Part shown: piece by piece, positions 1 through 8,804 of the stretch
Position numbering within the stretch: position 1 is the stretch's first letter
Layout of the letters: every line of letters starts with the position of its first letter
Origin: Streptomyces spinoverrucosus
GTDB taxonomy: Bacteria > Actinomycetota > Actinomycetes > Streptomycetales > Streptomycetaceae
DNA: 64,000 nt
NCBI RefSeq assembly: GCF_015712165.1
Contig: NZ_JADPZX010000001.1
Span: forward strand, 248,001-312,000
Direction: 5' to 3'
Notes under the pieces: generated by a model
What the model saw: only the letters and a program-made list of their open reading frames with translations
What the model was told of the DNA's origin: nothing
The model's database searches: none
Translations under genes and position numbers: made by a program

Positions 1-1299
1 TCCGACGATGTCCCTCTTGACCAGCTTGAGGCCGCCCTTGCCGCCTCGGAGGAGAAGCTCCGAGTCACCGCAGTTCTGGCGTCGGTCAACGGCGTTCTGT
101 GAGATGAGCCGGGTTCGCCGCTCGATGCCCTCGTCCTCGCTCGTGACGCAGACGGAAACGTCATAGGTGCCCCTGGGCAGTTCGGTGAAGGCCAGGTCGC
201 CCTGAGAGGCGAACCCACCCATGGCGTACTCGCAGAAGTACTCGTCGAAGTAGTCCCGGTAGAGCCTGATCTCCTTGGTCGTCTCCAGCGGGTACGCCCG
301 GGTTTCGCCGTCCTTCTCCAGGACGAGCCGCTTGGTCTCGGCAGTCGGACCGTCGGCCGACTCGCCCGGCAGGAAGGCGTGCCCCTTCAGCCGCAGCTGC
401 CCGTCCGCGAACTCGGCACGAGTCAGCGTGGCCAGGGCGGTGTCGCGCTTGCGGAGCTCGGCGAGGTAGTCCGAAGCCACCTCCGGGTCCCCGGGATCGG
501 TCCCGATCCGGACCTCGCCCCATCGCGGTGCGGCGCCCTCGGTCAGGGAGTACACGATGCTCAGAATCGACGGCAGCGCCTGCCGGACCACCTCGTCGTG
601 CCGTCGCACCGTGGGAGATTCCACGAACAGGAAGTTGAAGTTCTCGTACTCCCGCAGCGCGGGGAGATAGTGCTTGACTTCCTGCTCGTACTGGTAATCC
701 CCGGGCGAGGAGACCACGTATATGTTCCTCTTGAGGTCCGCTTCCTTCTTGAGGAGGTCCTTCATGACGGCGTCCATGACGGCCACGTTCTCGTCGGACT
801 GCCCCTCACCGAGGACGGCGTCTCCGAGCTGAGCGTGGCCCTTCGAGTAACTTCCGAGGAAGTACTGGGGTGTTGACGCCACGATGTTCTTGTAGTCGTA
901 CTTCAGGCCGTAGTAGAGCGCGGCGCTTCCGCCCTTGGACGCACCCAGGAGAGTCACCTCGTCCCGGGTCACCCGCAGCCGTCGCATGTGGTCCGCTATG
1001 AGGGCCTGTATGGAATCCGTGACACTGAAGTCCATGTTTCTGGCCACATAGTAGGAGGCCCCACCGTCGAAGTGGTCACGAATTCTGAGGATGTTGCACT
1101 TGACGCTCTCCAGCGCGTTACCGAATCCGTACTTGCTGCCCACGGACGAAAACACGACCAGCAGGTGGCGGTGGTCACCCTGGGCCGGGCGGAACTGGAA
1201 TTCGACCGGCCACTTCCCATGCACCTCCACGCTCTCCTTGTAGGCGCGGTTTTTTTGTGTTGCGTAGTTGGGCGACAGCGGAGGCAGAAGATTCTTCAT
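1..1299 (-). CDS. Capsule/Asp2-like alpha/beta-hydrolase protein, 3' end off the window
   Basis: The frame is open without a stop from ATG at 1299 to base 1, giving at least 433 residues; the C-terminus lies outside the window. Near residue 120 the protein reads VTLLGASKGGSAALYYGLKY. This GxSxG nucleophile elbow followed by a helix is the signature of an alpha/beta-hydrolase fold. Similar GASKGG proteins occur in the XcbB/CpsF capsule family and in accessory-Sec Asp2 proteins, so a role in surface-glycan modification or export is plausible but inferred. No signal peptide is visible. The C-terminal part looks like a beta-rich domain and I do not recognise it. The coding frame is clear but the exact family is uncertain. 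Confidence 0.7.
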   Translation of the reverse strand, partial: MKNLLPPLSPNYATQKNRAYKESVEVHGKWPVEFQFRPAQGDHRHLLVVFSSVGSKYGFGNALESVKCNILRIRDHFDGGASYYVARNMDFSVTDSIQALIADHMRRLRVTRDEVTLLGASKGGSAALYYGLKYDYKNIVASTPQYFLGSYSKGHAQLGDAVLGEGQSDENVAVMDAVMKDLLKKEADLKRNIYVVSSPGDYQYEQEVKHYLPALREYENFNFLFVESPTVRRHDEVVRQALPSILSIVYSLTEGAAPRWGEVRIGTDPGDPEVASDYLAELRKRDTALATLTRAEFADGQLRLKGHAFLPGESADGPTAETKRLVLEKDGETRAYPLETTKEIRLYRDYFDEYFCEYAMGGFASQGDLAFTELPRGTYDVSVCVTSEDEGIERRTRLISQNAVDRRQNCGDSELLLRGGKGGLKLVKRDIVG

Positions 1300-1380
1300 G
1301 GGGGCAGGCGGACTCTCTGGCCGGGCGTTCGGGTGGGCGATGCTCCGGCGGAGTATACGGAGTGGTCACCTGATGGTCAC

Positions 1381-1414
1381 CCAGACGTAGATGAGGGTCA
1401 GCCAGACGTAGATG
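1381..1414. repeat. Short direct repeat beside the adh stop codon
   Basis: The 13-mer CCAGACGTAGATG occurs at 1381-1393 and again at 1402-1414, followed in both cases by a near-identical GGGTCA. The second copy abuts the stop codon of the alcohol dehydrogenase gene (1417-1419). It is probably a small local duplication; no function can be assigned. Confidence 0.6.
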
Positions 1415-1416
1415 GG

Positions 1417-2442
1417 TCAGCCGGTAGTGAGCACCATGCGGAAGCGGGCGGTGCCGGACAGCATCTTCTGATAAGCCGTGTTCGCCTCGGTCAGCGGCAC
1501 CGCCTCCACCATGGGGCGGATTCCGTGCAGAGCGCTGAACGCCATGGTGTCCTGCACGTCCTGTGCGGTACCGGACGGGTGGCCGCGCACGGTCCTGGCG
1601 CGCGTGATCAGCTGGAACGGGCTGATTCCCAGAGGTTCGGGAGTCGCTCCGATGACCACGAGTTCACCACGGTGCGACATGCCGTCGACCGTTGCCGCGA
1701 TGGCGTCGGAGCTGCCGGCGGTGGCCAGTACGGCCTTGGCGCCTCCCAGGGACTGCAGGGATTCCGCGACCGAGGTGGCTGCCGTGCTGTCGATGTAGTG
1801 ATGAGCGCCGAGTTGCTTCGCGATGTCGGCTTTCTCGGGTCCCCGGGCGATGGCCACCGTCTCGAAGCCCATGGCCACCGCGTACCGCACTCCCAGGTGG
1901 CCAAGGCCTCCGATGCCCAGAACGGCCACCAGATCGCCGGGCCGGGCGGAGCTGCGCCGCAGCCCGTTGTAGGTCGTGACGCCCGCGCACGCCATGGGCC
2001 CCGCGTCGGTCGCCGACAGGGCGTCGGGAATCCGGGCCAGGGCGTCGACGGGCGCGACCATCGCCTCGGCGAAGCCCCCGTCGTAGACCCAGCCGGGAAT
2101 CTTGACGTTGTCGCAGACCATGAAGTCGCCCTGCCTGCACGGAGTGCAGTGACCGCAGCTGCCACCGAACCAGCCCACCGCGACCCGGTCCCCCAGGTTC
2201 CAGTGGCTGTTCTGGGCTCCTTCGCCGAGTTCATCGATGCGCCCGGCGACTTCGTGACCGGGAACCACCGGGAACCGTACGCCGGGCATGGCGCCACTCA
2301 CGAAGAAGTCGTCGCTGTGGCAGATGCCGCAGGCCTCAACGGCCAGCCGTACGTGGCCGGGGCCGGGACGGGGTACCTCACGCTCGACGATCTCAAAGGG
2401 CCCGCTCGCGGCGGCGACCTGCGCGACTCGATAGGTGTCCAT
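1417..2442 (-). CDS. Zinc-dependent alcohol dehydrogenase
   Basis: A 341-residue medium-chain dehydrogenase/reductase that should oxidise alcohols or reduce aldehydes with NAD(P). Catalytic zinc ligands are visible in GICHSD (Cys near 40) and GHE (His near 63). The structural-zinc lobe has four cysteines in SCGHCTPCRQGDFMVC. The Rossmann motif GIGGLGHLG follows near residue 175. Length is normal for the AdhP/AdhA class. The ATG at 2442 is preceded by GGAGAG at good spacing. It is divergent from the methyltransferase at 2650 and does not appear to belong to an operon. Substrate is unknown. Confidence 0.93.
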   Translation of the reverse strand: MDTYRVAQVAAASGPFEIVEREVPRPGPGHVRLAVEACGICHSDDFFVSGAMPGVRFPVVPGHEVAGRIDELGEGAQNSHWNLGDRVAVGWFGGSCGHCTPCRQGDFMVCDNVKIPGWVYDGGFAEAMVAPVDALARIPDALSATDAGPMACAGVTTYNGLRRSSARPGDLVAVLGIGGLGHLGVRYAVAMGFETVAIARGPEKADIAKQLGAHHYIDSTAATSVAESLQSLGGAKAVLATAGSSDAIAATVDGMSHRGELVVIGATPEPLGISPFQLITRARTVRGHPSGTAQDVQDTMAFSALHGIRPMVEAVPLTEANTAYQKMLSGTARFRMVLTTG

Positions 2443-2649
2443 GTGTCTCTCCGGGGCGGGCCTCTGCGGCGCCGAACCACGACTACGGCCGTCGAATCAG
2501 GTGCTGTTAAGTCCGGCGCACGCACTCATCGCCTGGCGGCCACCTCCCATCCCACCACTGCCCGGTCGGACCGGCAACAGATGCCGGTTTCCGGCCGGGC
2601 AGCCTGCCCGTTCGGTTGCCGGGCCGAAGGCCGGCGGGACAATGGGCGT

Positions 2650-3444
2650 ATGGCACAGCACGCCTCGCGCTACGGCGAGCAGGTGTTCCGGCCGGAGGAC
2701 AGGGGCGAGGACGACCGGATCGACCTGGGGGCGCTCGCCTACGACGTGGTCACCATGGATCGGCTGCGGCAGTTGGGCGTCGGTCCCGGATGGCGGTGTC
2801 TCGACGTGGGAGCCGGAACGGGCAGTGTGGCCCGGCGGCTGCTGCGGGAGGCCGGGGTGGCGCAGGTCGTGGCGGCGGACCGGGACGTCCGGTTCCTGAG
2901 CGCCGAGCCGCTGCCGGGGCTGACGCCGTACGAGGCGGACGTCGCGTCCGAGAAGTTCGCGCCGGGCCGCTTCGACCTGGTGCACGCGCGTTTCCTGCTG
3001 ATGCACCTGCCCGACCGGGCACGAGTGGTCTCCCGGCTGGCGGGTCTGCTCACGCCGGGCGGGATCCAGGTGGTCAGCGACGCGGTGGACCTGACGACCG
3101 CACACGCCCCGGACGGCCCGTACGCGGCCGCGATGCGGGCCATGTGGCAGGGGCTGCGGGACACGATCGGCACGGACATCACGTGGGTTCCGCGCTGCCC
3201 GCAACTGCTTCAGGACGCCGGGCTGGAGTCCGTCGCCGCCGAGATCCACGTGCCGCCACTGGTGCCCGGCACCCCCATCAGCCGGTTCTGGGCCGAGACG
3301 TGGCAGCGGGCGCGAGGGGCGATGGTGGCGACGGGGCTGGTGGACGACGCCGGTGTGGACGAGGCCGTCCGCTGCCTCGACTCCCCCGCGTTCACAGGGC
3401 TGTCCCCCGGCATGCTGACGGCGTGGGGCCGCGCGCCGCGCTGA
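2650..3444 (+). CDS. Class I SAM-dependent methyltransferase
   Basis: A 264-residue methyltransferase of the UbiE/Methyltransf_11 type. Motif I is CLDVGAGTGSVARRLL near residue 52, the acidic motif II residue sits in VVAADRD, and a post-I motif lies in FDLVHARFLLMHLPD. The open frame continues far upstream, but the protein starts at ATG 2650, where similarity to the family begins (MAQHASRYGEQVF). Substrate cannot be predicted. It stands alone between divergent adh and a convergent TetR gene, so context gives no pathway. Confidence 0.88.
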   Translation: MAQHASRYGEQVFRPEDRGEDDRIDLGALAYDVVTMDRLRQLGVGPGWRCLDVGAGTGSVARRLLREAGVAQVVAADRDVRFLSAEPLPGLTPYEADVASEKFAPGRFDLVHARFLLMHLPDRARVVSRLAGLLTPGGIQVVSDAVDLTTAHAPDGPYAAAMRAMWQGLRDTIGTDITWVPRCPQLLQDAGLESVAAEIHVPPLVPGTPISRFWAETWQRARGAMVATGLVDDAGVDEAVRCLDSPAFTGLSPGMLTAWGRAPR

Positions 3445-3499
3445 CGGCCGGGACCGCCGCGCGCGCGTGAATTGGTCGGGGAGGCGCGAGCGGTTCTCG

Positions 3500-4111
3500 T
3501 CAGAGCCGGGGGAACTCGGGGGCGATCTTCAGTTCCCGCGCCGCCGTGCCCCAGATCACCGCCAGTGCCGATGCGAGCGTCACACGCGGGTCGCCGAGCA
3601 TCAGGCGGATGCCGAAACCGTCGCACAGGACGAGGAGGGTGGTGCTCGTCGCGTCCACGTCGCAGTCGGCGAACTCACCGGAGTCGATACCACGGGTGAT
3701 GGCCTGGCCCACCCAGGCGTGCAGCTGGTCGTAGAGGTCGATGGCCAGACCCTGGGCGGTGCCGTCGCGCAGGGCGCGGACCCACAGTTCCTGCCACAGG
3801 CGCCAGTCCTGGCGCAGCTCGGGGTCGGTGGGCAGCAGGCTGTGCAGGATGCGGGCGAGGATGACGGAGGCGGGGACGGAGTCGGCGTCGCGTTCGAGTT
3901 CGGTGCCGGTGTGGGCGAAGGAGTGCGTCATCGCCTCGGCGAAGAGCTTCTCCCGGGTGTCGAAGTGGTAGTGGAGCAGAGCCGTCGACACCCCGGCGTG
4001 CTCGGCGACCATGCGCATGCGGATCTTCTCGAACCCGACGTCGGCGATCACTTCGCAGGCGGCTTCGAGGATCCGCTCGCGGGTCTCACGCGTGCGTTCG
4101 GCGCTGGACAA
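3500..4111 (-). CDS. TetR-family transcriptional regulator
   Basis: An N-terminal helix-turn-helix is clear (TRERILEAACEVIADVGFEK, then VSTALLHYHF), followed by a divergent ligand-binding domain; about 203 residues, normal for TetR. The frame stays open up to 4210, but TTG at 4111 has an AGGGGAG ribosome site 7 nt upstream and puts the HTH at the usual distance from the N-terminus, so I prefer it. It is the last gene of the acyl-CoA operon (ligase, acyl-CoA dehydrogenase, hydroxyacyl-CoA dehydrogenase). It probably represses this operon in response to an acyl-CoA or related metabolite; that is inference from position. Confidence 0.88.
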   Translation of the reverse strand: MSSAERTRETRERILEAACEVIADVGFEKIRMRMVAEHAGVSTALLHYHFDTREKLFAEAMTHSFAHTGTELERDADSVPASVILARILHSLLPTDPELRQDWRLWQELWVRALRDGTAQGLAIDLYDQLHAWVGQAITRGIDSGEFADCDVDATSTTLLVLCDGFGIRLMLGDPRVTLASALAVIWGTAARELKIAPEFPRL

Positions 4112-4206
4112 CTCGTGGCTCCCCTGTTCTGTCGGCGGTCGGCGCGGTGGCCGGTGCGGGACCCGGCCTCGCGGTCTCCATCTTCCTGCACGGATGCGGG
4201 TGGTGG

Positions 4207-5073
4207 TCATCGGTGGGTGTGGAAACCCCGGCCGGACTTGCGGCCGAGCAGGCCCGCGTCGACCATGCGGGCCAGCAGCGGCGGCGGGGCGTAGAGGGGT
4301 TCGCGGAACTCCTCGTACATCGACTCGGCGATGGCCTGGGCGGTGTCGAGTCCGATCAGGTCGGCGAGGGCCAGCGGGCCGAGGGGGTGGGCGCAGCCGA
4401 GGGTCATCGCACGGTCGATGTCCTCGACCGACGCCGTCCCCGACTCGACCATGCGAACGGCGGCGAGGAGGTACGGCACGAGCAGGGCGTTGACGATGAA
4501 GCCGGACCGGTCACGGGCCCGCACCACCTGCTTGCCGAGGGTGCCGGCGGCGAAGGTCTCGGCGCGTTCGACGGTGGTGTCGGCGGTGAGCAGCGACGGC
4601 ACGAGCTCGACCAGCGGCAGGACCGGTACGGGGTTGAAGAAGTGCAGGCCGACGACCTGCTGGGGCCGGGAGGTGGCGGCGGCGAGGCGAATGACGGGGA
4701 TGGAGGAGGTGTTCGTCGCGAGGATCGCGTCGGTGTCGCGTACGACGGCGTCGAGTCGGGTGAACACGTCCACCTTGGCCGTCTCGTCCTCGGCGACGGC
4801 CTCCACGACGAGGTCCCGGTCGGCGAGCGGTTCCAGGCCGGTGGTGACGGTGATGCGGGCCAGGGCGGCGTCCCGGTCGTCGCCGGTCAGCTTGCCCGCG
4901 GCGGTGGCCCGGTCGAGCGAGGCGGTGATGCGGGCCCGGCCCGCGTCGGCGGCGGCCCGGCCGGCCTCGGCGACGACGACGTCGAGGCCGGCCCGGGCGC
5001 ACACCTCGGCGATGCCGGAGCCCATCAGGCCGCAGCCCACCACGCCGACGCGGGCGACGGTCGTACCGGTCAT
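4207..5073 (-). CDS. 3-hydroxyacyl-CoA (3-hydroxybutyryl-CoA) dehydrogenase
   Basis: A 288-residue NAD-dependent enzyme oxidising L-3-hydroxyacyl-CoA to 3-oxoacyl-CoA. The N-terminal Rossmann motif is VGVVGCGLMGSGIAEV. The family signature HFFNPVPVLPLVELV contains the catalytic histidine, with its paired glutamate in VEAVAED. The C-terminal dimerisation domain is present and ends in GRGFHTHR. Start ATG 5073 follows AAGGAG. It sits 37 bp downstream of the acyl-CoA dehydrogenase, so the two catalyse successive parts of a beta-oxidation-like route. Confidence 0.94.
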   Translation of the reverse strand: MTGTTVARVGVVGCGLMGSGIAEVCARAGLDVVVAEAGRAAADAGRARITASLDRATAAGKLTGDDRDAALARITVTTGLEPLADRDLVVEAVAEDETAKVDVFTRLDAVVRDTDAILATNTSSIPVIRLAAATSRPQQVVGLHFFNPVPVLPLVELVPSLLTADTTVERAETFAAGTLGKQVVRARDRSGFIVNALLVPYLLAAVRMVESGTASVEDIDRAMTLGCAHPLGPLALADLIGLDTAQAIAESMYEEFREPLYAPPPLLARMVDAGLLGRKSGRGFHTHR

Positions 5074-5110
5074 GTCTGCTCCTTCGGGGTGGGTGCGGCT
5101 GGGTGTGGTG

Positions 5111-6283
5111 TCAGGTGGTGGGCAGTCGCAGGACGCCGGTGCCGCGCTTGATCAGTTCGCCGGCGACGATGAGGCGCTGGATCTCGGAGGTGCCCTCCCA
5201 GATGCGGTCGACGCGCAGCTCGCGGTAGAGGCGCTCGACGGGGTAGGAGCGGTCGTAGCCGCGGCCGCCGAAGATCTGCACGCAGCGGTCGATCACCCGG
5301 CCCGACGCCTCGCCGGCCGCGAGTTTGGCGATGGCGGCCTTGGCGTGCAGGGTCTTGCGGTCGCAGGTGCCCTCGGTGACCTCCCAGGCGACCTGGTGGG
5401 TGTAGGCGCGATTGACGGCGATGTCGACGGCGCAGTCGGCGAGCATGCCCTGGATGAGCTGGAAGTCGGCGATGCGGCTGCCGAACTGGCGTCGTTCCAG
5501 GGCCCAGTCGCGGGCGAGTTGGAGGGCGCGTTCGGCGGCGCCGGTGGTGCGGGCGGCGATCATGAGGCGTTCGTCGGTGAACCATTCCTTGGTCAGCTCG
5601 TAGCCGTTGCCGACGCCGCCGACGACGTCCTCGTCGGCGACGAACACGTCTCGGAAGACGAACTCGGGGTGGCCGTTGACCGCGGTGTGCATGAAGCGGG
5701 GTTCGCGGGTCATGGTGACGCCGGGTGCCTGCTTGTCGACGAAGAACAGCGTCGGCTGCCGCTCCGGGCCCGCGTCGGCCTGCACGAGCAGGAAGTCGGC
5801 GACGTCGCCGCAGGTGACGAACCACTTCTCGCCGTTGATCAGCCAGCCGCCGTCGACCCGGTCGGCGGTGCTGGTGCCGGAGGCCGGGTCGGATCCGGCG
5901 CCGGGCTCGGTGACGGCGAACGCGTCGAACCGCTCGCCCCGGATCACGGGCAGCAGGTACTTCTCGCGCTGGGCCTCGGTGCCGTACGCCAGGACGTTCG
6001 CCGGGCGCCACGGGATGTCCCACAGGCAGTTGGTGACCTTGCCGAACTCCTCCTCGACGATGACCTGGTCGAGCAGGCTGAGGCCGGCGCCGCCCCACTC
6101 GGCGGGCATGTTGATGGCGAACACGCCGGCGTCGATGGCCTCGCGGGTCAGTTCGCGGACGGTGTCGGCGGGGAGCGGGCCGCCGGCCTCCTCGGAGGCG
6201 TCCTCGAACCGCATCAGTCGCTGCGCGTAGGCGGCGGCCCGGGCCTTGAGGTCGGCTTGCTCGGGGCTGTAGCGGAAGTCCAT
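5111..6283 (-). CDS. Acyl-CoA dehydrogenase
   Basis: A 390-residue FAD-dependent acyl-CoA dehydrogenase that introduces a 2,3-double bond. Visible signatures are FAVTEPGAGSD (flavin/substrate signature 1), LINGEKWFVTCGDVADF, and the C-terminal IFGGRGYDRSYPVERLYRELR with the catalytic-loop WEGTSEIQRLIVAGEL. Length is normal. ATG 6283 has an AAGGAC ribosome site; the longer open frame upstream lies inside the ligase gene on the wrong frame and is not used. It lies 31 bp after the NDP-forming ligase, in the same operon. Confidence 0.95.
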   Translation of the reverse strand: MDFRYSPEQADLKARAAAYAQRLMRFEDASEEAGGPLPADTVRELTREAIDAGVFAINMPAEWGGAGLSLLDQVIVEEEFGKVTNCLWDIPWRPANVLAYGTEAQREKYLLPVIRGERFDAFAVTEPGAGSDPASGTSTADRVDGGWLINGEKWFVTCGDVADFLLVQADAGPERQPTLFFVDKQAPGVTMTREPRFMHTAVNGHPEFVFRDVFVADEDVVGGVGNGYELTKEWFTDERLMIAARTTGAAERALQLARDWALERRQFGSRIADFQLIQGMLADCAVDIAVNRAYTHQVAWEVTEGTCDRKTLHAKAAIAKLAAGEASGRVIDRCVQIFGGRGYDRSYPVERLYRELRVDRIWEGTSEIQRLIVAGELIKRGTGVLRLPTT

Positions 6284-6314
6284 GAGTGTCCTTGTGTGTT
6301 CTTCGGCTGGTTGA

Positions 6315-8402
6315 TCAGGCGAGTACGGCGCGGGCGTCCAGCGCGAGCGCGCCGTCCGGCCGGACCAGCAGGGGGTTGACCTCGATCTCGGCGATCTCGG
6401 GGTGGGCCGCGGCGACCTCGGTGATGCGGGCGACGGCTTCCGCCGCGGCGGCCACGTCGACGGCCGGACGGCCGCGGACGCCGGCGAGCAGTCCGGCGGT
6501 GCGCAGGCCGCGCAGCAGTCGCTCGGCGCGCGGTGCGGGTACGGGCGCCAGGGAGAACGCGACGTCATGCAGGGTCTCGGTGAGGACGCCGCCGAGCCCG
6601 ACCATGGCGACGGGCCCGAAGCGGGGGTCGCGGTTGACGCCGACGATCAGTTCGACGCCGTCGGTGGGGTCGGCCATGGCCTCGACGGAGTACGCCGGGG
6701 CGCCGAGCCGGGCGTGCATCTCCCGGTGGGCGGTGAGCAGCGCGGCCCGGTGCGGCAGCCTCAGGGCGACGCCGCCGGCGTCCGACTTGTGCAACAGGTG
6801 CAGGGCCTTGAGCACGTAGGGACCGTCGAACTCGGCTGCGGCGGCGAGCAGTTCGGCCTCGTCGGTCACTTCACGGGCGGCCGGGAAGCGGACGCCGGCG
6901 GCGGCGAGCAGGGCGCGCACGGAGTGGTAGCCGGGGTCGGTCAGGGGCGCTGCCGGTTCCGGGAGGGGTGGTACGCCGACAGGACCCGCCGCGTCGGTGA
7001 CGGTGAGGGCGGCGAGGGCTCGGGCGGCGTCCTCGGTGGCGCCGAAGACGGGTATGCCGGCGTCGGCGAGGACGCGGCAGCTCGGCGAGGCCGGGTACAT
7101 GGACTGCACGACCAGGGGCTTGCGCCGGCCGGCGTAGTCGCGGGCGATGTCCTGGGCGGCCCGGAGCTCGCCCTCGGCCAGGGCCGTTCCGCCGCCGCCG
7201 AGGCCGCCGGTGGAGGCCGCGTAGCCGCCGAAGTAGCCGGTCATCAGGACGGAGTCGACGTCGTCGGTGGCCAGCAGCGCGCCGACCGTAGCGGCGTACG
7301 ATCCCGGGTCCTGCTCCCCCATTCCGGCGAGGTCGACGGGGTTGCCGACGGCTGACTGGTCCCAGAGCACGGTACGCAGCCGGGCCTGGGTGTCGGTGCC
7401 GAGTTCGGGGACGTCGAGCCCGGCGGACTCGGCGGCGTCGGCGGCGATGGCGCCGTGACCGCCTCCGTCGGTGAAGACGGCGGTACGCCGGCCCGCGCCA
7501 CGGTTCCTGGCGCCGAGGGCGGCCAGTACGACCGTCATCTCCCGTGGCGTGGCGACGAGGTGGACGCCCGCGTCGCGGCAGGCGGCGGCCACGACGTCGG
7601 CGGACGTGGTGAGGGCGCCGGTGTGGGACTGGGCGCTGCGCGCCGAGGCGGTGCCCCGGCCGGCGGTGAGCAGCACCACGGGCTTGCCGGACGCTGCCGC
7701 GGCCTCGGCGAAGGCCCGGCCGTCGCCGAAGTCCTCGGCGTAGACGGCGATGGCGCAGGTGCCGTCGTGGCGTGCGCAGTCGTCGATCAGGTCGACGAGA
7801 GTGACGTCGGCCTGGTTGCCGAGGGAGACGAAGCGGGAGAAGCCGGCGCCGTGGGGGGTGAGGCGGAGCTGGAGTTCGAGGGCGAGGTTGCCGCTCTGGC
7901 TGAGCAGGGCGATGCCGCCGGGTGCGAACGTGTCGGAGGCGAGGTACAGCTCGGTGGTGTTGTCGGCGATCCCGAGGCAGTTGGGGCCGACGAGGGCGGC
8001 CCCGGCCTCGCGGACGCGGGCGGTGACGGCCCGCTGCCGGGCGAGGCCGGCCGCCCCGGTCTCGGCGAAGCCGGCGGTGATGGCGACGATCGCGCGGGCG
8101 CCGCAGGCCAGTGCCTCGTCGACGGCGGCCTCGAATCCGGCCCCCGGTACGGAGACCACGACGAGGTCGACGGGCTCGCCGACGGCGGCGAGACTGGTGG
8201 CGGCCGGGCGGCCGAGGACCGTGCCGCCACGGCGGTTGACGAGGTGGACCGGGCGGCGGTCGGGGGCGCGCAGCATCTGGGCGGCTATCGCGTGGCCGTA
8301 CTTGGCGGGGTCGTCGCTGGCGCCGACGACGGCGACCGACTTGGGGTCGAAGAGCGGGGTGAGGTCGCGTCCGGCCGCCGGGCCGAAGGGGGCAGGGGCC
8401 AT
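6315..8402 (-). CDS. Acyl-CoA ligase of the NDP-forming (acetate--CoA ligase) family
   Basis: A 695-residue fusion of the CoA-binding alpha part and the ATP-grasp beta part of NDP-forming acyl-CoA synthetases. It shows an N-terminal CoA-binding Rossmann domain (SVAVVGASDDPAKYGH), a succinyl-CoA-synthetase-like flavodoxin region (LVGPNCLGIAD, ALLSQSGNLALE), the histidine phosphorylation loop (AQSHTGAL), and a C-terminal ATP-grasp domain (YVLKALHLLHKSDAGGVAL ... IAEIEVNPLLV). It would activate a carboxylic acid for the downstream dehydrogenases. The ATG is only one base beyond the stop of the ferredoxin stub (TGA-C-ATG), so translation was once coupled to that gene. Confidence 0.93.
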   Translation of the reverse strand: MAPAPFGPAAGRDLTPLFDPKSVAVVGASDDPAKYGHAIAAQMLRAPDRRPVHLVNRRGGTVLGRPAATSLAAVGEPVDLVVVSVPGAGFEAAVDEALACGARAIVAITAGFAETGAAGLARQRAVTARVREAGAALVGPNCLGIADNTTELYLASDTFAPGGIALLSQSGNLALELQLRLTPHGAGFSRFVSLGNQADVTLVDLIDDCARHDGTCAIAVYAEDFGDGRAFAEAAAASGKPVVLLTAGRGTASARSAQSHTGALTTSADVVAAACRDAGVHLVATPREMTVVLAALGARNRGAGRRTAVFTDGGGHGAIAADAAESAGLDVPELGTDTQARLRTVLWDQSAVGNPVDLAGMGEQDPGSYAATVGALLATDDVDSVLMTGYFGGYAASTGGLGGGGTALAEGELRAAQDIARDYAGRRKPLVVQSMYPASPSCRVLADAGIPVFGATEDAARALAALTVTDAAGPVGVPPLPEPAAPLTDPGYHSVRALLAAAGVRFPAAREVTDEAELLAAAAEFDGPYVLKALHLLHKSDAGGVALRLPHRAALLTAHREMHARLGAPAYSVEAMADPTDGVELIVGVNRDPRFGPVAMVGLGGVLTETLHDVAFSLAPVPAPRAERLLRGLRTAGLLAGVRGRPAVDVAAAAEAVARITEVAAAHPEIAEIEVNPLLVRPDGALALDARAVLA

Positions 8403-8403
8403 G

Positions 8404-8460
8404 TCACTTCACCAGCCGGAGCGCGGAGTTGGGGCAGCTGTCGGCGCAGGCGCGGGCGGT
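8404..8460 (-). pseudogene. 3'-terminal stub of a small ferredoxin gene
   Basis: Reading back from the TGA at 8404-8406 the codons give ARACADSCPNSALRLVK. This is a typical C-terminus of a small Streptomyces [3Fe-4S]/[4Fe-4S] ferredoxin, where the final CP motif precedes ALRLV. The similarity stops within about 19 codons, and beyond base 8460 the DNA belongs to an ABC permease on the other strand. The rest of the gene is absent. The stop lies one base from the ligase start codon, so an intact ferredoxin once headed this operon. The assignment rests on this short match. Confidence 0.6.
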
Positions 8461-8462
8461 CG

Positions 8463-8804
8463 GCGCTGGAACGGATGGACGTCTCCCTGATCGAGGCCGG
8501 ACGCGACCTGTACGGCGGGCCGTTGCGGACCTTCGTCCACGTCACGCTCCCGGCGACCCGGCAGGGGGCGGCGGCCGGCTGCGTCCTCGTCTTCCTGCCC
8601 GCCATGGGCGACTTCGTCAGCGCGCAACTGATGGGCGGTCCCGACCAGATCATGATCGGCAACCTGATCCAGGACAAGTTCTTCCAGGGCCAGAACTGGC
8701 CCCTCGGCTCGGCGCTGACGATGCTGATGATGGCGGTGCTGTTCCTGGGGATGCTGGGCTACCTTCGGCGCGCCCGCAAGGACGAGGCGGAGGCGGTCCG
8801 ATGA
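8463..8804 (+). pseudogene. 5'-truncated PotB-type polyamine ABC permease
   Basis: The translated frame begins abruptly with LERMDVSLIEAGRDLYGG, the EAA cytoplasmic loop of a binding-protein-dependent permease. It continues through the final membrane segments to a normal end (YLRRARKDEAEAVR) and stop at 8804. About 113 residues remain of an expected 300. The first membrane helices, and any substrate-binding-protein gene that would normally precede it, are missing. Its stop overlaps the ATG of the next permease (ATGA). An internal ATG at 8475 has no ribosome site. The product is probably non-functional, so the transporter is likely broken. Confidence 0.85.

Noticed and set aside
988..2649. Long plus-strand open frame upstream of the methyltransferase
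   Set aside because: It runs opposite to two real minus-strand genes and has no family signal; the protein begins at ATG 2650.
3445..3499. Terminator between the methyltransferase and TetR genes
   Set aside because: GC-rich repeats (CGCGCGCG) are present but no convincing stem-loop could be drawn.
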